From Bryobacterales bacterium (lineage in GTDB: Bacteria; Acidobacteriota; Terriglobia; Bryobacterales; UBA6623): a stretch of DNA of 51,898 nucleotides. Location of the stretch: NCBI GenBank assembly GCA_026713545.1, contig JAPOOG010000049.1, forward strand, positions 1 to 51,898, given 5' to 3'. Below are positions 44,506 through 51,898 of this stretch, in pieces. The first letter of the stretch is position 1. Every line of letters begins with the position of its first letter. Both the position numbers and the translations under genes were made by a program. Below the pieces are notes generated by a model. The model was not told the origin of the DNA, ran no database searches, and saw only the letters and a list, made by a program, of their open reading frames with translations.

Positions 44506-44950
44506 TGGACACCTCGTCGCTACTGGCCGCATACAAGCTGAAAACGATCGAGACGGCTGCCACGGCGATGTCGGCCGCAACACCAATCTGAGTCAGGATG
44601 ATCCCGACATAGCGGCGCGTGGGACCATCCAGGCCCGGTAGCTGCATATGGGAGTAATTCAGGAACGCTCCTCCGCCGATCAAACACAAGCCTCCCACAC
44701 CCACAAAGATGAGCAAGCCCAAACCGTCTGTTTTCAGCAACTTCTTGGCCGCAGCCGCAGGTTGTCCGTCAGGGCCGAAAATCAGGATGCCCGCGATGAG
44801 GCTCGCTCCCAACATGACCCCTCCTACGAAGCCGCCGCCGGGCCCATATTGACCGAAGAACAGGACATACAGACCGAAGAGCTGCATGATAGGAATGAGC
44901 AACGCAGCCGAGCGCCGCACGACAATGCTCTCATGGCCGGTATGAATCAT
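44498..44950 (-). CDS. mrpB: Mrp-type antiporter subunit B (MnhB domain)
   Basis: A 150-residue membrane protein with the MnhB signature: basic start, then P-I-M-Q-L-F-G-L-Y-V-L-F-F-G-Q-Y-G-P-G-G-G-F-V-G-G-V-M-L-G-A (family form H-x-x-P-G-G-G-F), and later L-T-Q-I-G-V-A-A-D-I-A-V-A. The start is ATG 44950 behind GGAGGAGG and overlaps the preceding stop as ATGA. The tight overlaps place it in the same translational unit as its neighbours. Confidence 0.88.
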   Translation of the reverse strand: MIHTGHESIVVRRSAALLIPIMQLFGLYVLFFGQYGPGGGFVGGVMLGASLIAGILIFGPDGQPAAAAKKLLKTDGLGLLIFVGVGGLCLIGGGAFLNYSHMQLPGLDGPTRRYVGIILTQIGVAADIAVAAVSIVFSLYAASSDEVSNG

Positions 44951-45477
44951 GAGGCCCTCCTCCGCAAGATGAGCCAACAGGCGATTCCGGCCGTAAAGAT
45001 CACGGCCGTCTCCATCATCGTGTCGAGCGCCCGATAGTCCATGAGGACGGCGGTGACGACATTGGGAGTTTGAGTGTCGCTGAGGCTGTTTTGCAAATAG
45101 TACGGTGAAACATGCACGCTGGCGGGAGCTTGGAGGTCTCCGAAGGCCGGTAGATCGTCAGCCGCGTAGAGAAGCAACAAACCGAGCACCGGCAAAGCAA
45201 TCACGGCGGCAATGGGCGGAGGAGTCCGCCGAATCAGAGTATCCTTGGGCGCCGCGCCGAACAGGGTGAGGAGAAAAAACACCGTGGCCAAGCCGGCTCC
45301 GACGACCGCCTCGACGAACGCCACGTCCACGGCTCCCAACCAGGCCCAGACAATGGCCAGGAAGAAACTGTATGAGCCGAGAATGATCACGGCGCTGATC
45401 AGGTCCTTTACAACGATGGCGCCGCCGGCAGTCAGAATCAGCAAAACCAGCAAGGGCAATTCGAACGAGTATGTCAT
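44947..45477 (-). CDS. MrpA C-terminal part as a separate protein (DUF4040 + MbhE-like)
   Basis: A 176-residue membrane protein corresponding to the C-terminal region of a full-length MrpA. The first 75 residues are DUF4040-like (V-V-K-D-L-I-S-A-V-I-I-L-G, D-V-A-F-V-E-A-V-V-G-A-G-L), as in MbhD. The rest matches the MbhE-like region (N-V-V-T-A-V-L-M-D-Y-R-A-L-D-T-M-M-E-T-A-V-I-F). In canonical Mrp operons this is fused to the NuoL-like part; here it is free-standing, as in Mbh/Mbs systems, although there it is usually two genes (D and E). The start is ATG 45477 behind GGGAG with an ATGA overlap with MrpG. Confidence 0.82.
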   Translation of the reverse strand: MTYSFELPLLVLLILTAGGAIVVKDLISAVIILGSYSFFLAIVWAWLGAVDVAFVEAVVGAGLATVFFLLTLFGAAPKDTLIRRTPPPIAAVIALPVLGLLLLYAADDLPAFGDLQAPASVHVSPYYLQNSLSDTQTPNVVTAVLMDYRALDTMMETAVIFTAGIACWLILRRRAS

Positions 45478-45773
45478 CCGTTCTCCCGCCTCCACGGTTT
45501 CATACCGGAACGAAGCGCAGCCCGGACGGTAGCATGCGAGATCACGGGATTCAGAATGTAAAGCAAAGCCAGGACAACGAGGATCCTGAGGGCATTCGGG
45601 CTGAACCCATGTTCGACAGCCAAACCCGCCAGAAGGAACAACGCACCGAGCGAATCGGTGAGAGCCACGGCATGCGAACGAGAAAATACGTCGGGCAGAC
45701 GAACCATCCCAATGGCGGCCACGACCAGAAAAAAAAGACCCACAAGCATCAGGCCAGCGCCGATCAACCCCAT
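45474..45773 (-). CDS. mrpG: Mrp-type antiporter subunit G
   Basis: A 99-residue protein with three membrane segments and the PhaG/MnhG motif G-M-V-R-L-P-D-V-F-S-R-S-H-A (family form R-x-P-D-x-x-x-R-x-H), followed by T-D-S-L-G-A-L-F-L-L-A-G. Its ATG follows the MrpF stop codon with no gap, and it overlaps the next gene by four bases. Confidence 0.9.
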   Translation of the reverse strand: MGLIGAGLMLVGLFFLVVAAIGMVRLPDVFSRSHAVALTDSLGALFLLAGLAVEHGFSPNALRILVVLALLYILNPVISHATVRAALRSGMKPWRRENG

Positions 45774-46040
45774 TCAGGCAGTTCCTCGCTGTTCCAGGTA
45801 TTTAATGATGGCCAGCGCGCCGACCAGGTTCAGGAGAGCATAGCCGGTCGAGATGTCGACGAACATGTCTACTCGCCCGTAGACGGTGCCGATGACGACC
45901 AGAAGGATGATCGCTTTGGTAGAGATTCCGTTCAGCCCCAACACTCTGTCGTAGACCGTGGGCCCGCGGACCACGCGATACAAGTAGATGATGATCATGA
46001 CCGCGAGGATGTCGAGCACGAACAAATGAAATCCTGTCAT
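45774..46040 (-). CDS. mrpF: Mrp-type antiporter subunit F
   Basis: An 88-residue three-helix membrane protein with the MrpF motif Y-R-V-V-R-G-P-T-V-Y-D-R-V-L-G-L-N (family form R-x-x-x-G-P-x-x-x-D-R-x-x-x). The D-I-S-T-G-Y-A-L-L-N-L-V-G segment follows. It overlaps the end of MrpE by four bases. Together with MrpE and MrpG it forms the small-subunit block at the head of the antiporter module. Confidence 0.9.
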   Translation of the reverse strand: MTGFHLFVLDILAVMIIIYLYRVVRGPTVYDRVLGLNGISTKAIILLVVIGTVYGRVDMFVDISTGYALLNLVGALAIIKYLEQRGTA

Positions 46041-46531
46041 CCTCGAGCCTCCGTTCGCTTGAAAAGGTTTGCAATTTTTCGATCGAGCCTGAGAGTCTTC
46101 ACATCTTGCGCGGAGTACTCATCCATGGCGTGGACGAGGACTTCATCGGGATTGGCCTCGACGGTGAGAGTGCCGGGAGTGAGCGTGACCGAGTTGCCGA
46201 GAAGGACGACCGCATTCTTGTTGGACAGTTGCGTTCGATGGCGAATCATGATGGGGTCGATAGGCATCCGCGGATGAAGGATCAAGAAGGAGAGGTGGAC
46301 GCCGCTCAAGAAAATCCTCCAAAGGAGCCAAGGCAGATACGCGGCCAGCCTCAGCCAGTGAATGCGATACGCGGCCGAGGTCAGTCTGTCGGTGTTCAAG
46401 AGGGCGACTGCGAAAGCCGCGGCCAAGCCAACCGCCATGTGAAGCAGGTTGTAACTCTCGGAAAGCAGCAGCCAGAGAACAAAGAGAGCCAGTGTCCTGT
46501 GCGGCAGTGTTGCGGCGAGAAGGGCGCTCAT
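46037..46531 (-). CDS. mrpE: Mrp-type antiporter subunit E
   Basis: A 164-residue protein with two or three N-terminal membrane segments and a cytoplasmic tail carrying the MrpE hallmarks: L-L-L-S-E-S-Y-N-L-L-H, L-G-N-S-V-T-L-T-P-G-T-L-T-V and V-H-A-M-D. It starts 24 bases after the DabA stop. It is the first Mrp gene of the operon, as MbhA is in Mbh-type modules. Confidence 0.9.
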   Translation of the reverse strand: MSALLAATLPHRTLALFVLWLLLSESYNLLHMAVGLAAAFAVALLNTDRLTSAAYRIHWLRLAAYLPWLLWRIFLSGVHLSFLILHPRMPIDPIMIRHRTQLSNKNAVVLLGNSVTLTPGTLTVEANPDEVLVHAMDEYSAQDVKTLRLDRKIANLFKRTEARG

Positions 46532-46555
46532 GGTTTGGTCTCAGGGTTGCCGAGC

Positions 46556-49500
46556 CTAAGCGGCCTGCGACAGAGGCATGGTCTCCCACGTAGAGTCAGG
46601 ATGGTAGCGGTGAAACTGCCTGGTTTGCGGATCGAGCGCCAAGAGATTCATCCATCGATTATGGAAGACCTGCTGCAGGATGGCGTGCTTCCGGATGGTC
46701 GAAGATATTCGCTGCTTGGGGGCCTCGATAATGGCCAGAAGACGCATGGGTTCGTGATAGCGGACGGCGCCGTCATTGACGCCTTGCAAAGGGAGGCCGC
46801 TCTGGAGGTCGCTTTGGCTCCCGAGCATAACGCCTACGCCGGAGACAACGTTGTGGATCACCTTGCTGCCGCTGCCGTAGAACCAAGGATCGACAGCGGA
46901 GAAGTAATATTCCATGTTAATCCACTCGCCGACAATCAGCGGGGCCGTCATGATCTTTTCGAGCAGAGCGCCGTCGGGGTCCGAATCCGGATCGTAGGAG
47001 TGCAAGAATGCCCGTGCGGACAAATCAAGACCCGCAGTCATTCGGCGCCGCCCGATGATGAATGCGGCGTTGCTCGACAGACCCCATTCGGGCCGGACGT
47101 TCGCCCAGTCGGTGCTTCGGGAGAGGGCATGCTCGTAAGCGCGTTCGGGCGACATGCCCTTGGGAGCGCGAGGAAGGCGGCCGCAACGTTCGAGAGTCTG
47201 GCGGGCGCCCGCTTCATCGAGGTCGCGTGAAAGTACACGCAGGTCTTCGACATGGCTCGACGGCAAATCGACCACGTCGTAGAATGCGACCCGATCGGTC
47301 GTCGTATCATGCTTCCCCGCCAGGAACCAGGTATCTTCCGGAATGACGAGCCCGTTCCGCCGGAGCGCGCCACGGACGTCGGGATGGTTGGCCATTGCCG
47401 CAAAAACACGTGCATTCGGGTCGCCATGGCTACCGCCGCAAGCGCCGCAGTTATAGGCGGCGGCATACGGGTTGTTTTCCGAGATGGCGCCGTGCCCGCA
47501 TACGATGACGAGGCGGCCGAAGCGCCGGGTCAAGCCGATGATCCTCAGGCCGCCCTCGACGAAAGCTGCCTGTTCCTGGAGGGTGAATCCAGGAAGTAGC
47601 CCGAGTTTCGCCTCTGCAGTGCCCTCGAAGCCATGTTCGACCTCGGATCTCGAAAAAGGTATGTGGGTTCCAAACGGATGCCTGACCTTTCGCCTGACCC
47701 AGTCCCGAGCGCTGACGAACGGCTTTTGAAGCAAGGTCTTGCCGATCAGTCCGATGCTGAACAGGAGTCCCAGCGCATCAATCAGCATGAAGGAACTGAT
47801 CGGGTTCTGCTTCAGGTCGTGAAACAGCTCGTCTCCCAACCGCCGCCAGCGTGTCCCCGATGCATACGCCTGCAGGGGGCTTCGTTCGCCGGAGCGAGGC
47901 GATTCGGCAACGGCGTGTCCGGGCTTGAGCAATACCGGACACAGAGCCAGACGCTCGGTGCTGTCAAAAGCCTGATGGCTCATCGGCACGCCGAAGAATC
48001 CCGCGTAACCGAAGGTTTCATACGGCCCCTGCGATTCCACATGCCGCCGAAAAGGCTCGGAGCGCGCATCGATACAAAAGATCAACTGGGCTCGAGGACG
48101 ACCGTCCGTTCCCTGCCCGGCTCCGCCGTGCGCAGACAGCTTCCCAACGAAGCCCTCCCGGAAAGCGTCTTCATAGGCTTCGAGCCAGACGGGCCCGTGG
48201 TCGTCCTCCGGAAACGCATCCAACCATCCCAGCAGCGTCCGGGCATCGGCCAAAGACAACGATTGCACGTCGGTGGGCATCAACTCCAGGCTGCGGGCCA
48301 GCCGAAAGAGCCGCCATGGATCTCGGCATAGCGCCAGCATCCGATCGTCCGCATTATGGGAGTCCTGCTCCGTCAAGTCAGCAGGCCGGTCAGGATTGCT
48401 CCGACACCAGGAGGTGATGGCAGGCAATGTCCCGGGAATACTCCACTCCCGCTCGCAAAAGGCATTGACAAGCTCCACTTCGTAGAAGAGGCGCACCGCC
48501 AGATACTGGACCAAGTCGACCGGGTGCTCGTGCTGGGCGGGATACTCGGGATTCTCGCTCCGCCACCGAACGAAACCCGTCCACCCGGGCAGTTGCGCGA
48601 AGTGGCGCGACTGGTAATCCTTCCAACGCTCGGGCGGCAGCTCCAGCCGATGCAAGCAGAGGGCAATGACCTCTTCCGGCGCATCGGGCAGCGACCGGAC
48701 CTTCCGTGCGAAGTTCTTCACGCCGAGGAAGCGGCAGGAAAAATCGCGCGCGGCAAGCTCTCGCCAGCTTTGATAGAAGCCGAGATTCCTGGAAGGCATC
48801 CCCCATCCGGCCAAGCCTTCGTCGAGAAAAGCGGCGGTCCACTTGATCATCTGGGCGTCGATCCGCTCGACAACCGAAGCTCCCGCCAGCAGGTCCAGCC
48901 AATCGCCGATGGTTCGTCCGTCCGGCAATACCGCGTCGGGAGCAGCGCCAGGCTGAGCCGCCACCCCAGGGGGCACATCTTCCCCTGATGCATGCTGTCC
49001 GCCGTTGAGAGGTTCCTGACGGTACAGAACGGACAATGCGCTGTCCCACAGATCCGCAGCTCTGCCGTTTCCATTACCTCCAGCCGGCGAGTCCTCCCTC
49101 AGAGGATTGCCAAGGCCTTGCTCCTTCAACGTCCAGTCCAGCAGCGCGGGCTCCAACGCTTCGATTCCCGACAGGAGGTGCTGGAGGAATACATCCGACG
49201 AATCGATCCGTCGAGAACCCGCCTGGACGGCCGGCTCCGAGTCTGCGCTCGGCCCGAAACGGTCCAACGCACGCCTGACATTCTCCTCCTTGATGCGTCC
49301 GTCGCGGTAGAACTGACGATACTCGTGATTCGGGAGGTATCCGACCCCTCCCTGCAAGCGTCTGCCTTCCCGAACCGCTTCGTCGAAAGGCAGATGCTCG
49401 AACCCTCTGACCGGGTTCCGATAGGCGAAAGTCTTGAGCGGCCACAGTTGTGCGACCGATTGACATGCTTCGCCAACCTGACGGCGGACGCTCTCTCGCT

Positions 49501-49558
49501 CCTCGATGGATAGCGCCGCCATGGATTGGGGAGTCGATTGTGATGTCGTCGCGTCCAC
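46556..49558 (-). CDS. dabA: DabA-type inorganic carbon transporter subunit (DUF2309)
   Basis: A 1,000-residue protein of the DUF2309/UPF0753 family. Characterised DabA proteins have a zinc site like that of beta-carbonic anhydrase and, with the membrane subunit DabB, drive uptake of CO2 as bicarbonate. The ligands are all present: C495-I-D497-A-R-S-E, H689 in V-C-G-H-G and C704 in Y-N-C-G-A-C-G-G-S-H-G-D-P-N-A-R. The C-x-D pair and the 15-residue H-C spacing match known DabA. The N-terminus has the family L-W-P-L-K-T-F-A-Y-R-N-P segment. It begins at GTG 49558 (an ATG at 49522 is possible), 50 bases after SulP. The immediate neighbours are SulP and MrpE instead of a DabB gene; the NuoL-like subunit at 40460 is the DabB candidate. 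Confidence 0.9.
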   Translation of the reverse strand: MDATTSQSTPQSMAALSIEERESVRRQVGEACQSVAQLWPLKTFAYRNPVRGFEHLPFDEAVREGRRLQGGVGYLPNHEYRQFYRDGRIKEENVRRALDRFGPSADSEPAVQAGSRRIDSSDVFLQHLLSGIEALEPALLDWTLKEQGLGNPLREDSPAGGNGNGRAADLWDSALSVLYRQEPLNGGQHASGEDVPPGVAAQPGAAPDAVLPDGRTIGDWLDLLAGASVVERIDAQMIKWTAAFLDEGLAGWGMPSRNLGFYQSWRELAARDFSCRFLGVKNFARKVRSLPDAPEEVIALCLHRLELPPERWKDYQSRHFAQLPGWTGFVRWRSENPEYPAQHEHPVDLVQYLAVRLFYEVELVNAFCEREWSIPGTLPAITSWCRSNPDRPADLTEQDSHNADDRMLALCRDPWRLFRLARSLELMPTDVQSLSLADARTLLGWLDAFPEDDHGPVWLEAYEDAFREGFVGKLSAHGGAGQGTDGRPRAQLIFCIDARSEPFRRHVESQGPYETFGYAGFFGVPMSHQAFDSTERLALCPVLLKPGHAVAESPRSGERSPLQAYASGTRWRRLGDELFHDLKQNPISSFMLIDALGLLFSIGLIGKTLLQKPFVSARDWVRRKVRHPFGTHIPFSRSEVEHGFEGTAEAKLGLLPGFTLQEQAAFVEGGLRIIGLTRRFGRLVIVCGHGAISENNPYAAAYNCGACGGSHGDPNARVFAAMANHPDVRGALRRNGLVIPEDTWFLAGKHDTTTDRVAFYDVVDLPSSHVEDLRVLSRDLDEAGARQTLERCGRLPRAPKGMSPERAYEHALSRSTDWANVRPEWGLSSNAAFIIGRRRMTAGLDLSARAFLHSYDPDSDPDGALLEKIMTAPLIVGEWINMEYYFSAVDPWFYGSGSKVIHNVVSGVGVMLGSQSDLQSGLPLQGVNDGAVRYHEPMRLLAIIEAPKQRISSTIRKHAILQQVFHNRWMNLLALDPQTRQFHRYHPDSTWETMPLSQAA

Positions 49559-49608
49559 TTCCGAAAACGTCTCCGTAGAGTTGCAGTCAGGCGAGGCTCG
49601 AATGGTTT

Positions 49609-51255
49609 CTAGCCACGAGCGCGGCTGACCCTGGCCGCCGTTGGGTGATCCGACAGTTTCCGATGCGAGCCGAGCCCCTCAACGACCAACTCGGAATCAT
49701 GCTCCCGAAACTCCTGCTGCATCTCGTTGAGCCTCTCCATCACCGTATGGTCAACCAGAGAAGTTTCCGATAAATCCAGGACCACACGCGGCTGATCTCT
49801 GACGCTCTGCAGCTTCTTCTGCAAGCCGATCCAGGTGCTGAACACCGCAGAGTCCTTTACGCTGACCCTGACGCCGTCCTTATCGTTGCGGTCGATGTCG
49901 ACGCGCAACCGAAACAGCGATGCAACCGGAGCCCGATTCACGAGATGAATGAGAGCCTTGACAGCGATACCGATCGCAATACCCGAGAGCAAATCGGTGG
50001 CAAGGACGCCGACGATGGTTGCAACAAAAACGATCAACTGCTCGCGCCCGACTTGATACATATGGACGAACTCGCGAGGCGAGGCCAGCCGAAACCCGGT
50101 AAAGACCAGCATCGCTCCCAGCGCAGCGAGCGGAATCTGATTGATCAGCGCAGGGGCCAGCGCCACGAAGACGAGCAAACACAGACCATGGAACATGTTG
50201 GCGAAGCGTGTTTTGGCGCCATTATCGATATTCGCCCTGCTGCGCACAATCTCCGAGATCATCGGCAACCCGCCCACAAAGGCGGCCAGCGTGTTGCCGA
50301 CGCCAATCGCAAGCAGGTCGCGGTCGTGATTCGTCTTCCTGCGCCAGGGATCGATTTCGTCGACGGCTTTTGCGCTCAGAAGAGACTCGAGGCTCCCAAT
50401 CAACGAGAACAGCACGATGTATTGGAAGCCCGTGGCGGTCGCCACGCCGGAAAAGTCAGGGAAAGTGAGCGCACTGAACATGTTGGCGGGTACATTGACC
50501 AACAAGTGAGGGCCTAACGAGTAATCCCGTCCGGCGAACGAATAGGTGTGCTGCTGGTTGACCTCGAAATACAGACCCAAGGGGACGGTGATCAGCAAGA
50601 CGACCATCGGGGCGGGAATCTTACTGAGGAGCGGAATCCTGATCAACGGATGTCCGAACATGATGACCAGGCTGATGATCCCGATCAAGCCGACAACCGG
50701 ATTCATATCCGCTATGAATTGGGGAATCCTGGCAAGCAGCTCCAGGGGCGCCCCTTCCGAGCCCAGACCCATGGTGATCGGGAACTGCTTGGCGATGATG
50801 ATCACGCCAATCGAGGCGAGCAGCCCATGCACGGCCGCAGTGGGGAAGAACCCCCCAAGAATACCCGACCGGAACACTCCGAAAAGTATCTGGATGACCC
50901 CTGCCACCACTCCCACCCCCAGAGCGAGGCGATACGCTTGCATGTCCGCGGCAGGGTCCCGCCCGGCGGTAAAGCCGAAGTCCGTGACGCAGCCGATCGC
51001 GATGACGATGAGGCCGGCCGCGGGTCCCTTGATCGTGAGCTCCGAGTTGCTCAAGAAAGCGGAGAGGATGCCACCGATAATCGCCGTGAAGATTCCGGCC
51101 ATGGCCGGGTATCCACAGGCGAGGGCGATGCCAAGACACAGAGGGAGCGCGATCAGGAAGACGAGAAAGCCGGAAAGCAGATCGGAGGTCCAGTGTTTGC
51201 GGAGTCCGTCGAACGTGCCTCGCGGCACCTCTTCAGCTGACAAGTTCGTATTCAT
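49609..51255 (-). CDS. SulP-family anion transporter with STAS domain (bicarbonate candidate)
   Basis: A 548-residue transporter with about a dozen hydrophobic segments (residues 25-430). SulP motifs include F-L-V-F-L-I-A-L-P-L-C-L-G-I-A-L-A, G-I-L-S-A-F-L-S-N-S-E-L-T-I-K-G-P-A-A-G-L and G-L-P-M-I-S-E-I-V-R-S. A C-terminal STAS domain follows (V-V-L-D-L-S-E-T-S-L-V-D-H-T-V-M-E-R-L). SulP proteins carry sulfate, bicarbonate or other anions, and BicA-type members are sodium/bicarbonate symporters. The position directly upstream of DabA argues for bicarbonate, by context only. It is the first gene of the operon; no ribosome-binding site is obvious at ATG 51255. Confidence 0.9.
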   Translation of the reverse strand: MNTNLSAEEVPRGTFDGLRKHWTSDLLSGFLVFLIALPLCLGIALACGYPAMAGIFTAIIGGILSAFLSNSELTIKGPAAGLIVIAIGCVTDFGFTAGRDPAADMQAYRLALGVGVVAGVIQILFGVFRSGILGGFFPTAAVHGLLASIGVIIIAKQFPITMGLGSEGAPLELLARIPQFIADMNPVVGLIGIISLVIMFGHPLIRIPLLSKIPAPMVVLLITVPLGLYFEVNQQHTYSFAGRDYSLGPHLLVNVPANMFSALTFPDFSGVATATGFQYIVLFSLIGSLESLLSAKAVDEIDPWRRKTNHDRDLLAIGVGNTLAAFVGGLPMISEIVRSRANIDNGAKTRFANMFHGLCLLVFVALAPALINQIPLAALGAMLVFTGFRLASPREFVHMYQVGREQLIVFVATIVGVLATDLLSGIAIGIAVKALIHLVNRAPVASLFRLRVDIDRNDKDGVRVSVKDSAVFSTWIGLQKKLQSVRDQPRVVLDLSETSLVDHTVMERLNEMQQEFREHDSELVVEGLGSHRKLSDHPTAARVSRARG

Positions 51256-51283
51256 AGCGGTACAAGCGGCCTAAAAGGTTCGG

Positions 51284-51289
51284 ATTTTA
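51284..51289 (-). promoter_or_regulatory. Candidate -10 box for the SulP-DabA-Mrp operon
   Basis: On the minus strand TAAAAT lies 28 bases before the SulP start codon in an otherwise A/T-richer stretch. No convincing -35 element is present, so this is only a position to test. Confidence 0.35.
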
Positions 51290-51488
51290 GCACAACACAA
51301 TATCCCCTCACTATTCCACAACCAAGGAGGCTCTGCCCCCGAGGCCGGGCCAGCGACCCGAACGACTCCAAGCATCCCGCCAAGCCTGCCGCATGCGCCA
51401 AGGCATTCTCAGCAGAGTTCATCAGAGAGGTCGATCGAGAACGGATGACTGTGCGCTGACATTCGATTTGCGCCCCCCCGGGGGGCCG

Positions 51489-51538
51489 GGAAATCGTGGG
51501 AAATGCCGGGAAATCGTGGGAAACCGTGGGAAATCGCA
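51489..51538 (+). repeat. Tandem 10-bp repeat, unit GGGAAATCGT
   Basis: Five adjacent 10-bp units with small variations (GGGAAATCGT, GGGAAATGCC, GGGAAATCGT, GGGAAACCGT, GGGAAATCGC). They share the AATCGT end with the GAACAATCGT array at 251-286. The stretch 51300-51488 before it shows nothing recognisable. Confidence 0.8.
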
Positions 51539-51555
51539 GGCGAGGAAACAAGGCG

Positions 51556-51722
51556 GTGATTCGAAAAAGCCGTGATTCGTGTCTCGTGAAAACAGGTTGG
51601 CCGGACCTGGGGTTGCTCTCTTTGGAGTTGCCGGAGGGACGGGGGAAGGCCGTGATTCGCGGCGCAGGCGGCCATGGCTTCTTGCAGAGGGACTTCGGCT
51701 CGACGACTGACTCGTGACTCAT
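51556..51722 (+). repeat. Heptamer arrays around a C-like block
   Basis: Heptamer units CGTGATT CGTGTCT CGTG occur at about 51569-51589. They are followed by GGTTGGCCGGACCTGGGGTTGC, which is similar to the C block at 22915 and 38510. More units occur at 51650 (GCCGTGATTCG) and 51709-51720 (GACTCGTGACTC). The last units reach the stop codon of the gene at the right edge. Confidence 0.6.
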
Positions 51723-51898
51723 GGTGCACGCTCGACAGGAGGGGGTTGCTGGATTTCGGGTTCCGGGATGTGAAGCTCGACGCCATAGATTTGCCGGACG
51801 ACCTCTCGCATCCGCTCGGGGTCGAGGGGCGGGGGCTTGGCTTTCCTGGCCTTGGCGACCCGGCGCTCGATCTCGCGATCACAGCGGACGGCGATCTC
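51719..51898 (-). CDS. C-terminal 59 residues of an unrecognised protein
   Basis: The frame enters from the right edge and ends with TGA at 51719-51721. It is charged and proline-rich: a basic helix (R-E-I-E-R-R-V-A-K-A-R-K-A-K-P-P-P), then D-P-E-R-M-R-E-V-V-R-Q-I-Y-G-V-E and a proline-rich tail (P-E-P-E-I-Q-Q-P-P-P). The composition looks coding and the overlapping frames do not, but I do not recognise a family. The heptamer repeats run right up to its stop codon. Confidence 0.5.
   Translation of the reverse strand, partial: EIAVRCDREIERRVAKARKAKPPPLDPERMREVVRQIYGVELHIPEPEIQQPPPVERAP

Noticed and set aside
42668..46531. Membrane-bound hydrogenase (Mbh)
   Set aside because: The ion-module gene order matches, but no nickel-site large subunit, small subunit or ferredoxin-like gene follows.
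38759..51255. Carboxysome or Calvin-cycle CO2-concentrating locus
   Set aside because: No RuBisCO, shell protein or carbonic anhydrase gene is in the window; only the transport part is present.

Overview
The window looks like an accessory-rich stretch of a GC-rich, Gram-negative soil or environmental bacterium, most likely an Acidobacteriota member of the Bryobacterales/Solibacter type. This is inferred from the gene mix alone: two Oar-like TonB-dependent receptors with N-terminal carboxypeptidase-regulatory domains, a CRTAC1/ASPIC-UnbV protein, TPR-fused cytochrome c and SGNH proteins, sulfatases, DUF1552 and NIPSNAP proteins and RNI-type leucine-rich-repeat proteins. No rRNA or other phylogenetic marker is present to confirm it.

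Layout. 1-238 is the end of an IS3-family element running off the left edge. 240-1055 is a gene-free mosaic of short repeats. 1056-6100 (minus) holds a neutral-ceramidase-like protein and a TonB receptor split by a one-base frameshift; the receptor is flanked by two direct copies of a ~158-bp repeat (family B). 6866-14934 is a TPR-rich export cluster: heptaheme cytochrome-TPR, SGNH hydrolase-TPR, TPR lipoprotein and CRTAC1. A decayed APC permease and a PhoD-like phosphatase follow. 17112-38685 carries single genes (ribose-type ABC importer, two sulfatase-fold enzymes, SMP-30 lactonase, tandem alpha/beta hydrolase, two LRR proteins, DUF1552, NIPSNAP, tRNA-Glu, a second TonB receptor). Most are separated by a ~180-bp repeat, family A, with imperfect inverted ends. 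Every copy of A and every heptamer array (unit close to CGTGTCT/CGTGATT) lies in the same orientation whatever the gene strand.

38759-51255 (minus) is one long operon: a SulP transporter with STAS domain, DabA (DUF2309) with an intact C-D-H-C zinc site, then MrpE-F-G-A(C-terminal part)-B-C-D, a NuoL-like and a NuoM-like subunit. The Mrp order is that of the archaeal Mbh/Mbs antiporter module, but no hydrogenase or NADH-dehydrogenase gene is present. The natural reading is an ion- or proton-gradient-coupled inorganic-carbon uptake complex. The NuoL tail carries four 27-residue repeats of a motif I know only as a single copy. This locus and the oriented A/heptamer repeat system are the two most interesting things here. 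The right end (51256-51898) holds more repeats and the C-terminus of an unrecognised protein.
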